Below, one piece after another: positions 24,724 to 34,118 of a DNA stretch of 64,000 nucleotides (positions within the stretch are counted from its first letter, which is position 1; each line of letters begins with the position of its first letter). This stretch comes from a bacterium SCSIO 12741. Lineage in GTDB: Bacteria > Bacteroidota > Bacteroidia > Flavobacteriales_G > Salibacteraceae. The position numbers and the translations under genes are program-made. The stretch is from NCBI GenBank assembly GCA_024398055.1, contig CP073749.1, positions 2,418,594-2,482,593 of the forward strand, in the 5' to 3' direction. Under the pieces are notes generated by a model. It was not told the DNA's origin, did no database searches, and was given only the letters and a program-made list of their open reading frames with translations.

Positions 24724-26562
24724 TTATTCTTGATCCATTCCCAGTATGCGGTTACGAACTCCCACTTGTCGAATACGATCTTTGAGGTGTGCACCGGTTT
24801 GAATTTCTTGATTGGTGTACAGCAGGTAATGGGAACAATAGCTAAACAGAACTACCGACATAAAGAGGTAGGTAAAAAACAAAGAGGTGGAAAGCCCTAA
24901 ATAAGCCAGATCGTAGAATTGACTCTCCGAATAGAAGAGTATGTCTACCGTGCTCATGTAGAAGGTGTAGATCTGTGAGGTAAAGGTGAAGGATAGCAAA
25001 AAGACGATCACTCCAATTTTTAAAATTACTTCTCCCAGAGTCATCCAATTCGACAGGGTGTATTGAGTAGACCTACTCAAAACCGTAGCAAAGGACTCTC
25101 GCCAAATTAAGGAGCCTGAAATGAAAGCGGACAAGAATGGGGTAAACAGGATGAGGAAGAGAATGCCCCAAAAGAAATTAAACAAGAATACCAAACTCAA
25201 TATGAGGGACGATAATCCCACATAGGGCATCATGTGGCGAATATTGGTAATCAGGCTGTTTTTGGACAACTCTTCTCGTTCCAGAAAATACATGGAAGTT
25301 CCCGAAGCAGAAGCAAATAAAAGGAAGTAGACCAGGGCCAAATAGGGCCGTTTTTCCAGATTACTCAGCGCATCAAATCCTTCGTAATACATCAGGTTGT
25401 TAATCAAATCCCGATCAATTCCCTGGGAAATGAGCATCACCAATAGGGTGAGAATCAAAGAAGCCCCAAAGCCCCATTTGAGTAGCGGTATCAGTTGACC
25501 TCCCACTTTTTGAAGGGCCAGTCCAATTATTTTTGAACCGGAGTTAACCTGCCTTTTATCAAAGGCCATTTTATCAGGATGATGGGGTGGTGATTCAGGT
25601 ACGGCCAAATCGGGATTACTCAAATAAACCCGCCGTGGATACCAAACATAATAGAAGACGATAAAGGAAAAGGATACCAAAATATTGGCCAATCGAATTC
25701 CGTTGTTCATGTCTGTGTATCGGGTTATAAAACCTTCGATGAAGCCCGCGATGATGAATAGCGGAACCACCCCAGCTAATATTTTTAATCCCCTACGAGC
25801 ACTCAGTCTAAAACTGATACTTCGGGTATAAGTTCCCGGGAAAATGAGGCCCTTGCCCAAAGTAATACCAGCAGCTCCTGCAATAACGATGGAAGAAATT
25901 TCCAAAGCTCCATGTTGCCAAATGGTAAGGAAGGATTCCCAAAACAAACCACGCTCGATAAAGAAATACTGGAAAGCGCCCAGCATTACGCCGTTGTATA
26001 TGATCACCGCCAAGGTTCCGATACTGGCCAATATTCCGCTCAAAAAGGTCATAAAGGCCACCTTGATGTTGTTCATGGTAATGCCCAGAAACATGCCCAG
26101 TTGTCGTTCATCCTTGTACACCGCCATGGGATCGTCTTTGGCAATGTTTTCCTCAGTCATGGTGATATAGCTTTCTCCCATGATCATGGTGGTGAACTCA
26201 GGATCGTGCATGGCGGAGAATACACCGATCGCCATCGCGCCAACAAATACCAAAAATGAAATTAATAGCTCTTTACGAGCCTGGTAGAGGTAAAGAGGAA
26301 GCTCCGTTGTCCAGAATTTTTTGAATTGGTTCGCCGGACCGGTTTCGTTTTTATAGATCTCCTGAAACAGCAATTGGGCAACTCCATTGAGGTAATTGTT
26401 GACCAACCGGCTCTTGTAAAAGGTGCGCGCAAAGGAGAGGTCGTCGGTTATTTCGATGAAAAGCTTGCGAATTTTTTCCGGATCCTTCTTTTTGCTTTTT
26501 AGATCCGCTTCGAATTCATTCCACTTTTCTTTATTTTGCTCTACGAAATGAGATTCCTTCAT
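24724..26562 (-). CDS. SpoIIM (stage II sporulation protein M) family membrane protein
   Basis: Protein of 612 residues from the ATG at 26562 (MKESHFVEQNKEKW); the frame is open further upstream, but that would overlap the divergent RDD gene. A soluble N-terminal helical region (1-100) leads to the SpoIIM domain with several transmembrane segments (LLISFLVFVGAMAIGVFSAM, FLGITMNNIKVAFMTFLSGI, GALEISSIVIAGAAGITLGKGLIFPG). The second half has six or so further helices. This long, fused form is typical of Bacteroidota, in which non-spore-formers keep SpoIIM in the MoxR cluster. It is first in the operon. Confidence 0.88.
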   Translation of the reverse strand: MKESHFVEQNKEKWNEFEADLKSKKKDPEKIRKLFIEITDDLSFARTFYKSRLVNNYLNGVAQLLFQEIYKNETGPANQFKKFWTTELPLYLYQARKELLISFLVFVGAMAIGVFSAMHDPEFTTMIMGESYITMTEENIAKDDPMAVYKDERQLGMFLGITMNNIKVAFMTFLSGILASIGTLAVIIYNGVMLGAFQYFFIERGLFWESFLTIWQHGALEISSIVIAGAAGITLGKGLIFPGTYTRSISFRLSARRGLKILAGVVPLFIIAGFIEGFITRYTDMNNGIRLANILVSFSFIVFYYVWYPRRVYLSNPDLAVPESPPHHPDKMAFDKRQVNSGSKIIGLALQKVGGQLIPLLKWGFGASLILTLLVMLISQGIDRDLINNLMYYEGFDALSNLEKRPYLALVYFLLFASASGTSMYFLEREELSKNSLITNIRHMMPYVGLSSLILSLVFLFNFFWGILFLILFTPFLSAFISGSLIWRESFATVLSRSTQYTLSNWMTLGEVILKIGVIVFLLSFTFTSQIYTFYMSTVDILFYSESQFYDLAYLGLSTSLFFTYLFMSVVLFSYCSHYLLYTNQEIQTGAHLKDRIRQVGVRNRILGMDQE

Positions 26563-26625
26563 AGAAATTTTTGATTGGGTCCGTAAAAATACCCTATTCG
26601 TTGGAATGACCACCACAAAATTGCC

Positions 26626-27348
26626 ATGAGAAGAACAATCGACATAACCACAACACAAAATGTAACGATAGAATACGGTCTTGCCACCGTAACAGATCGC
26701 TTTCTGGCTTGGCTGGTAGATACCGTTATTATCTGGACTTCGATGCTGGTTCTCTTTTTCTTTTTCGTAGCCATTACCAACGAGATTGAGGAGTTGGTTA
26801 TTTTTCTGTGTTCGCTGATTTATTTGTTCTATTCCTTGTTGTTCGAGACTTTTAGAAACGGACAAACTCCAGGGAAGTACCTGATGCGATTGCGGGTGGT
26901 AAAAATTAATGGTCAGCCTATCGGCTTCTTTGATTACCTCGCCCGATGGGCTTTCCGTAGCATCGATCTGGTTATGTCAAGCGGTTTTATCGCGGCTCTT
27001 CTGGTAAGTTCCACGCCCAAAGGCCAACGGCTGGGTGATTACTTTGGAAACACCACAGTGATCAAAACCAATCCGGCAGAGCGTCTGCGCATTGCCCGAA
27101 TCTATCAATTGTCTGAACTCGAGAACTACGAACCCGTTTATCCTCAGGTGACTCGCTTGAAGGAATCGGAAGTTTTATTGATTAAGGAAGTATTGACCCG
27201 GGCCAAAAAATATCCGGGAAAAAGCAGCAATGAAGCCATGAAGGAATTGCTGATTCGCTTGCAGGAAACCCTGCAGATTAAACTTCCCAAAGACAAGGCG
27301 AAGTTCCTTAAAACCTTGATCAAAGACTACGTAGCTCTTACCCGCTAA
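26626..27348 (+). CDS. RDD family membrane protein
   Basis: Protein of 240 residues with the RDD signature early (VTDRFLAWLVDTVIIW), three transmembrane segments to about residue 140, the GQTPGKYLMRLRVV motif between helices 2 and 3, and KGQRLGDYFGNTTVI. A soluble helical tail of about 90 residues follows. It diverges from the SpoIIM gene with 63 bases between, the common arrangement of this cluster in Bacteroidota. Some RDD proteins act in ion transport; the role here is unproven. Its stop overlaps the convergent gene by 4 bases. Confidence 0.88.
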   Translation: MRRTIDITTTQNVTIEYGLATVTDRFLAWLVDTVIIWTSMLVLFFFFVAITNEIEELVIFLCSLIYLFYSLLFETFRNGQTPGKYLMRLRVVKINGQPIGFFDYLARWAFRSIDLVMSSGFIAALLVSSTPKGQRLGDYFGNTTVIKTNPAERLRIARIYQLSELENYEPVYPQVTRLKESEVLLIKEVLTRAKKYPGKSSNEAMKELLIRLQETLQIKLPKDKAKFLKTLIKDYVALTR

Positions 27349-28589
27349 TTAGCTTCAGGTAAAGGTTCTGCCCAATCTGATCCCCGAACGAAAATGGTGT
27401 ATTGAATGTAAGGCTTGCCTTCATCGGTCATTTCAAAGGTTTGCGCAAAAGGCAGGATTTGAAAGGTTGTACTTAGCCTCGAAGATTGCGAGTAGGGACT
27501 ATTCTTACCATTCATTTTATACAACGACTTGCTGTTCTCCGGAGTAACTCGTTTAAAATCCTTCACTCCATACACGTACATAAAGAGCAGGTTGTCTGCT
27601 GAGATAGGCATTTTTGTATAGGTCGAAGGATCGCGCATAAACTCAGGCAGCATCTTGCTTTTCATGACCATGTAGCTCTCATTCATCATAAAATTCATCG
27701 AAAGAATTTTTTCCTCCAGTCCTAAGTCAGAAGAGCGTATTTGAGAAGCCATAGGATGTTTTCCATTGATCCGGTATTGAAATACGTGATAGAGCCCAAA
27801 GTAGCCGTAGAGTTTTTGACCCCGAAGGTTTTCGGTTTGGTAGCGGTCGTAGAAGTTTTGGAAAAGTACTTCTTCCCGGCGGTTTTTGTTGATCACATAT
27901 TCCAGGTTGGTGATTAGGTGATGTCGATTGGGTAGGGAATCGAAACGAGGATCTTTTTGTAGCTGCTGAAGAATTTCTTCGGCCGAACCATCTCTAATGG
28001 GATTTGCGAATGCGGTGTCATTCTGTTCAATAAATTGATTGAGGTAAGTCGTCCAAAGCGTTGCGTCCTGCATTTTGTCAATGCCGAGAAAGCGAAATTT
28101 TTGATCTTCGGGTAGGTTGCTGTAAAGGGTGTGAAGTTTCCCATATTTGTTTTCGTAATCCAGGTTGTTTCTTCCTTGAACGACGACCCATTTTTTTAGA
28201 ATGCTTCGAAGAAGCGCAGTGTCACCGTTTTCCAAAAATTGATTGAGTAAGATTCCCTGAACATAGTCCAACTCGGCCAGGTAGGTGCGTACACCATGTT
28301 GACCATGCAAATGTTTAAAGAGGTTGACATCAAAATGTGTGGGTTGATCAAAACCATGAATTTCACCCACCAGAATTAAGTCGTTCGAGGCGAAGTCTTC
28401 ATCGGCCATGGAGAAGGAAAACGGGGTATCGAGATCAACGGTTTCCGAATTCTTTTCGAGGTATTCTACATAGGTTCCACCGCTCAAGTATTCCGAAAGG
28501 TGAAAGATGGCGTAGGAAAGAAGGGCCAATACCAAAAGGGCCAAAATGCTTTTTCCAATAAAGCGAAAGACACGTTTTACCAAGGTCAA
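27345..28589 (-). CDS. Membrane-anchored EreA/ChaN-like (Tiki superfamily) protein
   Basis: Protein of 414 residues. An N-terminal transmembrane helix (ILALLVLALLSYAIFHL) anchors an extracytoplasmic domain with LILVGEIHGFDQPTHFDVNLFKHL near residue 70, TYLAELDYVQG, and FRFLGIDKMQD. The GExHG...H arrangement near the start of the fold is shared by erythromycin esterase, ChaN haem-binding and TraB/Tiki proteins. Macrolide esterase activity should not be assumed, because these Bacteroidota homologues are diverged. It is transcribed alone, convergent with the RDD gene. Confidence 0.65.
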   Translation of the reverse strand: MTLVKRVFRFIGKSILALLVLALLSYAIFHLSEYLSGGTYVEYLEKNSETVDLDTPFSFSMADEDFASNDLILVGEIHGFDQPTHFDVNLFKHLHGQHGVRTYLAELDYVQGILLNQFLENGDTALLRSILKKWVVVQGRNNLDYENKYGKLHTLYSNLPEDQKFRFLGIDKMQDATLWTTYLNQFIEQNDTAFANPIRDGSAEEILQQLQKDPRFDSLPNRHHLITNLEYVINKNRREEVLFQNFYDRYQTENLRGQKLYGYFGLYHVFQYRINGKHPMASQIRSSDLGLEEKILSMNFMMNESYMVMKSKMLPEFMRDPSTYTKMPISADNLLFMYVYGVKDFKRVTPENSKSLYKMNGKNSPYSQSSRLSTTFQILPFAQTFEMTDEGKPYIQYTIFVRGSDWAEPLPEAN

Positions 28590-28667
28590 TGGGGTTTAAT
28601 TACCCTATGAAAGTAAATAACCTGAATAAGGCGAAAAAGAACTTCGATCAGGAATCGATGAATGGGG

Positions 28668-29183
28668 CTACTCTTCTTTTTCTTTATCTGGAAAAAGGTC
28701 ATTCACATCGATCGCTGGCGGCGCTTCCAATGCTTCCTTGCGTTTGGAGTTATCTACCACGTACGTCTTGCTAATCGTGTCGTGCCAGCCTCGACCGGAA
28801 GAAGCGAAAAAAGAGAAGTGTTCAAAAGGAATAAATCGGCACAAAGACCGCCCCAAAATATTCATAAAGTCAGGTCGACTTCCATCTTCCTTTACTACCT
28901 GGGTTTGGGTAACTATTTTACCAATAGTTTTTCCAGTAAGAGCTTCAAAAATGGCGTAGTACAAATACATAATGGAATAGACCATTACGTTGATAGCGGC
29001 TTCATTTTTGCCATCTATTATTCGCAAGGCGCCCAAAACGAAAGCCACGGCAAAAAGAATGACAAGTATTGCAATGAGATCTATGATGTAGTTGGCAAAT
29101 CGCTGCCCACGGGTGGCGAATTGTTCGGGAGTGACATGAGAGTTTCCGGAAGACAGGTGTTCGTCTAAAATATGTTCGGCCAT
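28668..29183 (-). CDS. RDD family membrane protein (short)
   Basis: Protein of 171 residues. The RDD signature is ATRGQRFANYIIDLIAILVIL near residue 25, followed by a second membrane helix (VMVYSIMYLYYAIFEALTGKTIGKIVTQTQVV) and a third weaker one (LCRFIPFEHFSFF). RGWHDTISKTYVVD is the typical closing motif. It is related to the RDD protein at 26626 but lacks the long tail. The function is unknown. Confidence 0.85.
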   Translation of the reverse strand: MAEHILDEHLSSGNSHVTPEQFATRGQRFANYIIDLIAILVILFAVAFVLGALRIIDGKNEAAINVMVYSIMYLYYAIFEALTGKTIGKIVTQTQVVKEDGSRPDFMNILGRSLCRFIPFEHFSFFASSGRGWHDTISKTYVVDNSKRKEALEAPPAIDVNDLFPDKEKEE

Positions 29184-29318
29184 GATCGTGGTTTTTAGTT
29201 CTGGGGAACCAAATTAGTAAAAACGCCGGGATGAAGAAGGTTAAGGATTTACAGGGCCATGATGAACTGGGATTTCTGTAAGTTTATCGCTTTTGAAAAT
29301 CGCAGCATTTCAATAAGA

Positions 29319-29846
29319 ATGAAAGTGCAAATGATGAAGACGAATCTATTGTTTCTGTTAATTCTCACCACCTTCACTTTAAGAGGGCAGGACTTCAATT
29401 ACCTGAAAAAGATGGAGCGCCTCCCGTTTTATTCGGTGAGTCTTTCTAGCACAGAAACACCAGAAGGTTCTTTCTATCGGGTAAACGATAGTTTGGTGGA
29501 TTTTGAAACTTATGAGCGTTATGCTTCTGCCTGGAGTAATTTGGAACGGTGCACTCCTTGTTATTTACAGGTTTATGATGTTTCTGATCGTCTCCTTTCA
29601 GAAGGTTACCGCCATACAGACTGTCGGTTTGGAACGGTAAAGGTCTACTACTTAACAGGAGAATTAAAGGCAGTAGTTCGGTATAGGGCCCCCAGATTTT
29701 CGATTTTATTAAAGTTGTTTCCGAAGCGGTATTGTTCGGTTAGGCATGGAGCAACTCAGGTATTCGACAAGGCTGGGGAGGTCATAAGATCGGAGACTTA
29801 CAAGAAGGGTGTCCTTCAAAAAAAGCCCATTTCCGATTCAAAATAG
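29319..29846 (+). CDS. Secreted MORN/YwqK-like protein
   Basis: Protein of 175 residues from the ATG at 29319; the ATGs at 29331 and 29334 are also possible, and all give a signal peptide TNLLFLLILTTFTLRGQ. The mature part has YDVSDRLLSEGYRHTDCRFGTVKVYYLTGELKAVVRY and GATQVFDKAGEVIRSETYKKGVL, which are MORN-like YxxxGxxxxxxxY strands seen in YwqK-type proteins. Despite that family's antitoxin label there is no toxin nearby. A Cys pair (CTPCYL) is present. The role is unknown. Confidence 0.65.
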   Translation: MKVQMMKTNLLFLLILTTFTLRGQDFNYLKKMERLPFYSVSLSSTETPEGSFYRVNDSLVDFETYERYASAWSNLERCTPCYLQVYDVSDRLLSEGYRHTDCRFGTVKVYYLTGELKAVVRYRAPRFSILLKLFPKRYCSVRHGATQVFDKAGEVIRSETYKKGVLQKKPISDSK

Positions 29847-29899
29847 AGAACTCCAAGCAGTAGCCTGATTTCGAAAGGAGAAAATTTTAGCTTAGCAAC

Positions 29900-30934
29900 A
29901 TGATTGTAACAAAGAGCATTTCCCTGTATAAAGTGGTTGGTTGGTCCTGGCACCATACCTTGTGGTTGACAGTTATGACCAGTAGTTTGGCGGCCCTTTA
30001 CGCCCATGGCTACATTTCCTTTCATATACCCTGGCTTCCGGTCTCAGTTATTGGTACTGCGGTGGCATTTTATGTGGGTTTTAAAAACAATCAGTCCTAT
30101 GACCGGATGTGGGAAGCCCGCAAAATTTGGGGTGGAATTGTAAACGATAGCCGCTCCTGGGGAATGATGGTGGATGGATTTGTGACCAATCAGTTTGCCC
30201 ATGAAAAGTTGAGCGATGATGAGCTAAAGGCTATCAAAAAAAGATTGGTCTACCGCCATGTTGGCTGGCTGTATGCCCACCGGAGTCAGCTTTTGGTTCC
30301 TACTTCCTGGGAACACGTTAGCCAGGGAGGTATGATGGCCAGGACGGCTCGTTTTTACCAAAAAAGATTTGGAGTGGGTTTGTTGGATGATGACGTGACT
30401 CGTTCAGAACTTTCTCAGTTTTTGCCAGCCGAAGAGCACGACCGCTTGATTGGCCATGTAAATACGGCAACCCAAATCATTAATGAACAATCCCGGGATT
30501 TGACCAAGTTGCGTGAAAAAGGACTTATTGATGATTTTCGCCACATGGAGATGGAAAGCGTTTTGCGCAGCTTCTATACCCTGCAGGGAAAAAACGAACG
30601 AATCAAGAAGTTTCCTCTTCCGCGACAATACGCCAACATGAGTCGCTATTTTGTAGGTATTTTCATTGCTCTGTTGCCCTTTAGTATGATTCCGGAATTG
30701 ATGAATTTAGGCACTTGGGGGCTCTACCTATCTGTGCCTATCACTGCTTTGCTGGGATGGGTGTACGTTATGATGGAAATCATCGGAGACTATTCCGAAA
30801 ACCCCTTTGAAGGAATGGCCAACGACATTCCTATGATGTCCCTCTGCCGAACCATTGAAATTGACCTTCGCGAAATGTTGGGAGAAACCGAATTGCCGCC
30901 AGCTATCAAACCCAAGCATGGGGTGTTGATGTAG
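29900..30934 (+). CDS. Bestrophin family ion channel
   Basis: Protein of 344 residues. Bestrophins form pentameric anion or cation channels. Family signs are the N-terminal WSWHHTLWLTVMTSSLAALY helix, FYVGFKNNQSYDRMWEARKIWGGIVNDSRSWG (the most conserved segment of prokaryotic members), later helices IFIALLPFSMIPEL and LYLSVPITALLGWVYVMMEIIGDYSENPFEGMANDIPM, and a C-terminal REMLGE. The length is usual for bacterial bestrophins. It is transcribed on its own. Confidence 0.92.
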   Translation: MIVTKSISLYKVVGWSWHHTLWLTVMTSSLAALYAHGYISFHIPWLPVSVIGTAVAFYVGFKNNQSYDRMWEARKIWGGIVNDSRSWGMMVDGFVTNQFAHEKLSDDELKAIKKRLVYRHVGWLYAHRSQLLVPTSWEHVSQGGMMARTARFYQKRFGVGLLDDDVTRSELSQFLPAEEHDRLIGHVNTATQIINEQSRDLTKLREKGLIDDFRHMEMESVLRSFYTLQGKNERIKKFPLPRQYANMSRYFVGIFIALLPFSMIPELMNLGTWGLYLSVPITALLGWVYVMMEIIGDYSENPFEGMANDIPMMSLCRTIEIDLREMLGETELPPAIKPKHGVLM

Positions 30935-31007
30935 GTTTCAAGGGAATTATTCTATCTTTTTGACCTCAAATGGAATAGAACCCTACCCAAACCAAAATAT
31001 TCCCTTC

Positions 31008-31550
31008 ATGACAAAAAAAGATTTCCTTCGACTAGTAATCAAGCTCTTCGGATTGTATGGCTTGGTTCTTACCTTGTTTCATTCGGTCCCGTCCCTATTT
31101 ACCTATTCAATTTCCGGGTTTGATATTTGGCTTGCCATATACGTCCTTGTGGTGGTCGCCGTAACTGTGGCCATTTATGCTCTTTTGATTCGAAATGTAG
31201 ATTTGCTGATCCGATGGCTAAGACTGGATCAAGGCTTTGATGATGATCAAATCATTATTGGAAATTTCGATGGTTTGAAATTGGTGTCTTTTGCTGTCCT
31301 GATCATTGGTGGTTTACTTTTCATTGACTATTTCCCCAGCTTTATCTACAACTGTTATTTCGCCTTTAAAGAACATGTTGGAACACAAAACGAATTGTTT
31401 AGTCTTTTTCAATATGAAACGGCGGGTGTCCAATATTTTGATTGGGCCATAGCTACCATGAATCTGATCATTGGTTACTTACTCATTATGAATTACTCCA
31501 AGGTAGCCCGATGGGTAATGGGAGTAAATAAGAAAAACGAAAACCAATAA
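31008..31550 (+). CDS. Four-TM membrane protein
   Basis: Protein of 180 residues from the ATG at 31008 (MTKKDFLRLVIKLFGLYG); the frame is open for 16 more codons but those are polar and leaderlike. Four hydrophobic stretches are visible (LYGLVLTLFHSV, WLAIYVLVVVAVTVAIYALLI, LVSFAVLIIGGLLFIDYF, WAIATMNLIIGYLLIMNY). No family is recognised. It follows the bestrophin gene by 73 bases in the same direction. Confidence 0.6.
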   Translation: MTKKDFLRLVIKLFGLYGLVLTLFHSVPSLFTYSISGFDIWLAIYVLVVVAVTVAIYALLIRNVDLLIRWLRLDQGFDDDQIIIGNFDGLKLVSFAVLIIGGLLFIDYFPSFIYNCYFAFKEHVGTQNELFSLFQYETAGVQYFDWAIATMNLIIGYLLIMNYSKVARWVMGVNKKNENQ

Positions 31551-31652
31551 ACACCTCTTGGATCAGGAATCAACCAGAAAATTCCGTTTTTGCCGAGCGG
31601 GTGGAAATGAATGGAGGCAGGTTAATGGGCTTCGGATTGAAGAACAGATAAG

Positions 31653-33320
31653 CTAAACTTCAAACGTTTGATGTCCAAATTCAGGCTGCGCTTCTTCGTG
31701 GACCACGCATTTTTTGGAATCATCTATTCGGGTATCTGCTTCCAAAAGGTGGGCGGAATGAACTGCGCGAACTTCGTTGGTTTTACAATGAAGGTTGCCT
31801 GAAAGACTATTGTCAGCTTCAGCATCCACAAAATGAACGGTGTTGCCTGATCCATGCAAAGTTTCACGAATTTGTTCCTCATGCGGATTATCCGGATGGG
31901 TAGGAATAATCAATGTAGTTCCGGATTCGTAGGTAGGGATACTCATTAGGTTAACCGGGTTAGAACCGATGACTTTGTATACAGCGCCACCAAAATCACC
32001 CTCGATTGGCTCAAACATCACCGGGAAATGGATGATTTTATCGGCCAGGTCAGGTCGTTTTTTGAGAATCTGGCCTTCCACTTTTTTAATCTTTTCATTG
32101 ACCGTTGCTGCGACCTTCTCGCCATCTTCTTTACCGCTGTTAACGGCCTTAGCCATGGCTACCTTAAATCCGTCTTCATCCTTCCAGGGGATGATGGATA
32201 CCACTTCATCTGCATGGCCAACTCTCAGCCAGCTCGTGTCAATCGCGATTCGATTTTCCGGATTGAGCTGGGTCGATTCCAACTGCTCCTTTCCAGGGCC
32301 AAAGACTGGATTTCCCTCGTGTTCCCACTTATTGGTATCTGCTCCAAAAATCAGGCTTCGCGATCCATGAACTTGGGTTTCGGGAACGCCCATAAAGTTG
32401 CCATAGGAAGCAAAATTTTTGATTCGCTCCGGTCTTTGCGAATTGGCCATCTTGCCTTGGTGCAGGTAGAGATCTCGATCCATTTTTTTGACCGACATTC
32501 CTTCCACGGATGTTAATCCCGCTTTTAGAGCCGGGTTCATAGTGTCTTGGCCTCCGCCAAAAAGGGAGTTCTTTTTCTTTTCTTCCACTTCAGCCATTTG
32601 ATCCTTGGAAATCTCATCTAAGTGTGGAGCTCCTAAAAATTGAGGTTTGCCCTCCTCATTCAGCCCGTAAGTTTGGTAGAATTGGTCCCTAAACCAACGC
32701 TCTCCATGACCGAGGCCGGCATACTTTACCTCCTTGGGCAACAAACTTCCGATCTCTTTGTGTTGAGCTTTACCATGATCATCTCCAGAGTAGTGGTACA
32801 CGGCAGAAACCGGGTCAATGTTTGTCGGTATTTTGAATTTTTCCTGTTCTTGAAGTCGGTGCATATCCATATGGGCCACAAAGTCAAACAGACCATTCAG
32901 ATTCACTCCGGCAACGAGGTGATTGATTTGAGCCAATCCTTGTCTTCGTTTTAGGTCAAGGTGAGAATCTTCAGGGTGAGCCAATTCAAACCCGTTTTCA
33001 GAATCATATTTGAAAATAAAAGGGTTTTCGGTAAGCTCAGCAAGTGCATTCACCATTTCCGGGGTAATGTCTTTGAGTTCAGGTGGTTCCAATCGGGGGT
33101 CTCTTTTTTGAACCTCATTGATAAAGTGCATGGTTTCCGGTTTAATGATGGTCCCCTTGTAATCGATTTTCCGCTGAACGGCAGGGTTGCTCATCGAGGT
33201 AGCGAGGAGTGCTTTTGGTGGTTCTCGAAAATCGGCGATGTTGCGGTTTGGGTTTCGATTTTCGGATTTGTGGTTTGCGGGTACGGATTGGCTCTCCTTC
33301 GATATTTGACGTTTGTGCAT
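31653..33320 (-). CDS. Protein-arginine deiminase-like protein
   Basis: Protein of 555 residues without a signal peptide. The C-terminal two-thirds match the PAD/guanidino-modifying fold that converts peptidyl-arginine to citrulline. The four catalytic positions can be placed: Asp212 in GERWFRDQF, His369 and Asp371 in WLRVGHADEVVS, and Cys512 in GNLHCKTNEVR, the last two segments closely resembling GHVDEF and GEVHCGTN of animal PADs. The N-terminal 60 residues are basic and low-complexity and contain FREPPK and NPAVQRK, faintly like leaders of contractile-injection-system cargo. PADs are uncommon in bacteria. A host-directed or self-modifying role is only inference. Confidence 0.78.
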   Translation of the reverse strand: MHKRQISKESQSVPANHKSENRNPNRNIADFREPPKALLATSMSNPAVQRKIDYKGTIIKPETMHFINEVQKRDPRLEPPELKDITPEMVNALAELTENPFIFKYDSENGFELAHPEDSHLDLKRRQGLAQINHLVAGVNLNGLFDFVAHMDMHRLQEQEKFKIPTNIDPVSAVYHYSGDDHGKAQHKEIGSLLPKEVKYAGLGHGERWFRDQFYQTYGLNEEGKPQFLGAPHLDEISKDQMAEVEEKKKNSLFGGGQDTMNPALKAGLTSVEGMSVKKMDRDLYLHQGKMANSQRPERIKNFASYGNFMGVPETQVHGSRSLIFGADTNKWEHEGNPVFGPGKEQLESTQLNPENRIAIDTSWLRVGHADEVVSIIPWKDEDGFKVAMAKAVNSGKEDGEKVAATVNEKIKKVEGQILKKRPDLADKIIHFPVMFEPIEGDFGGAVYKVIGSNPVNLMSIPTYESGTTLIIPTHPDNPHEEQIRETLHGSGNTVHFVDAEADNSLSGNLHCKTNEVRAVHSAHLLEADTRIDDSKKCVVHEEAQPEFGHQTFEV

Positions 33321-33536
33321 GTTTAAGTTAGATGATGAGGCGATCGAATTTAACGAATGATCCGAAGTAGGAACTACGTATTTCTACTTGATTTAGGGAA
33401 TTGTTCTTACCAACAAGGGCTCATGAGTCTGCATTTTCGTGAGCTTTAACAGGTCCGTCGTTAGGGGTAAACACAAGCAAGGAACAAATGGAAAGGAATG
33501 TTGAACTCGAAAAAATCTCCCTAATATTGAGGGGCT

Positions 33537-34109
33537 ATGAATGAGCAATTACTCGATTATGTGAGAAGGTATGTTTCCATTTCGGAGGTCGAATTCCAAA
33601 TATTCGAATCTTACCTGAAGCCAGTTCAAGTGCAGAAAAAGGGTTTTTTGCTTCGAGCCGGTAACTATTGCCGATCAAGATATTTCATTACAAAGGGTTG
33701 TGTTCGCTTGTTTTATATCGATAACAAAGGGAATGAACAGATTATTCATTTTGGAATTGACCAATGGTGGATAAGTGACTATGAGAGTTTGATAAATAAT
33801 AAACCTTCAACTCTTTTTATACAGGCACTGGAGCCTACAGAAATTCTTGAATTACCTCAGAAAGGATTTGAAGAGCTGTGTGAGAAGGTCCCTCAAACCG
33901 AGCGACTTTTTCGAAAAATAATGGAGAGGACCTTCGTAGCGACCCAAAAAAGAATCGAATTCATCTACAGTTTGAATGGAGAAGAACAGCTGCAGCTATT
34001 TATGAATTCAAACCCCAAATTCACCCAGCGGGTTCCGCAATATATGATTGCCTCTTATTTGGGCATGTCGCCTGAATTCGTGAGTAAAATCAAAGCCAAA
34101 AAGAGATAA
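33537..34109 (+). CDS. Crp/Fnr-family transcriptional regulator
   Basis: Protein of 190 residues. A cyclic-nucleotide-binding-like beta barrel occupies residues 20-115 (KPVQVQKKGFLLRAGNYCRSRYFITKGCVRLFY, IIHFGIDQWWISDYESLI), followed by the dimer helix and a C-terminal winged-helix region (VPQYMIASYLGMSPEFVSKIKAKKR). The key Arg/Glu of true cAMP sites is not evident, as in most Bacteroidota members. It precedes a DJ-1-like lipoprotein gene, and a 16-bp palindrome lies between them, a plausible operator. Confidence 0.85.
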   Translation: MNEQLLDYVRRYVSISEVEFQIFESYLKPVQVQKKGFLLRAGNYCRSRYFITKGCVRLFYIDNKGNEQIIHFGIDQWWISDYESLINNKPSTLFIQALEPTEILELPQKGFEELCEKVPQTERLFRKIMERTFVATQKRIEFIYSLNGEEQLQLFMNSNPKFTQRVPQYMIASYLGMSPEFVSKIKAKKR

Positions 34110-34118
34110 CTCCATTTC

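Noticed and set aside
26562-26865. Extended N-terminus of the SpoIIM protein
   Set aside because: It would overlap the divergent RDD gene and encodes non-conserved, low-quality sequence.
27345-28589. Macrolide-resistance erythromycin esterase
   Set aside because: Only the GExHG region is shared with EreA; the protein is membrane-anchored and diverged, so resistance cannot be claimed.
29319-29846. Antitoxin of a toxin-antitoxin pair
   Set aside because: The MORN-like strands recall YwqK, but the protein has a signal peptide and no toxin gene is near.
31653-33320. Agmatine deiminase
   Set aside because: The GHADE and LHCKTN segments fit protein-arginine deiminases better, and the protein is much longer than agmatine deiminases.
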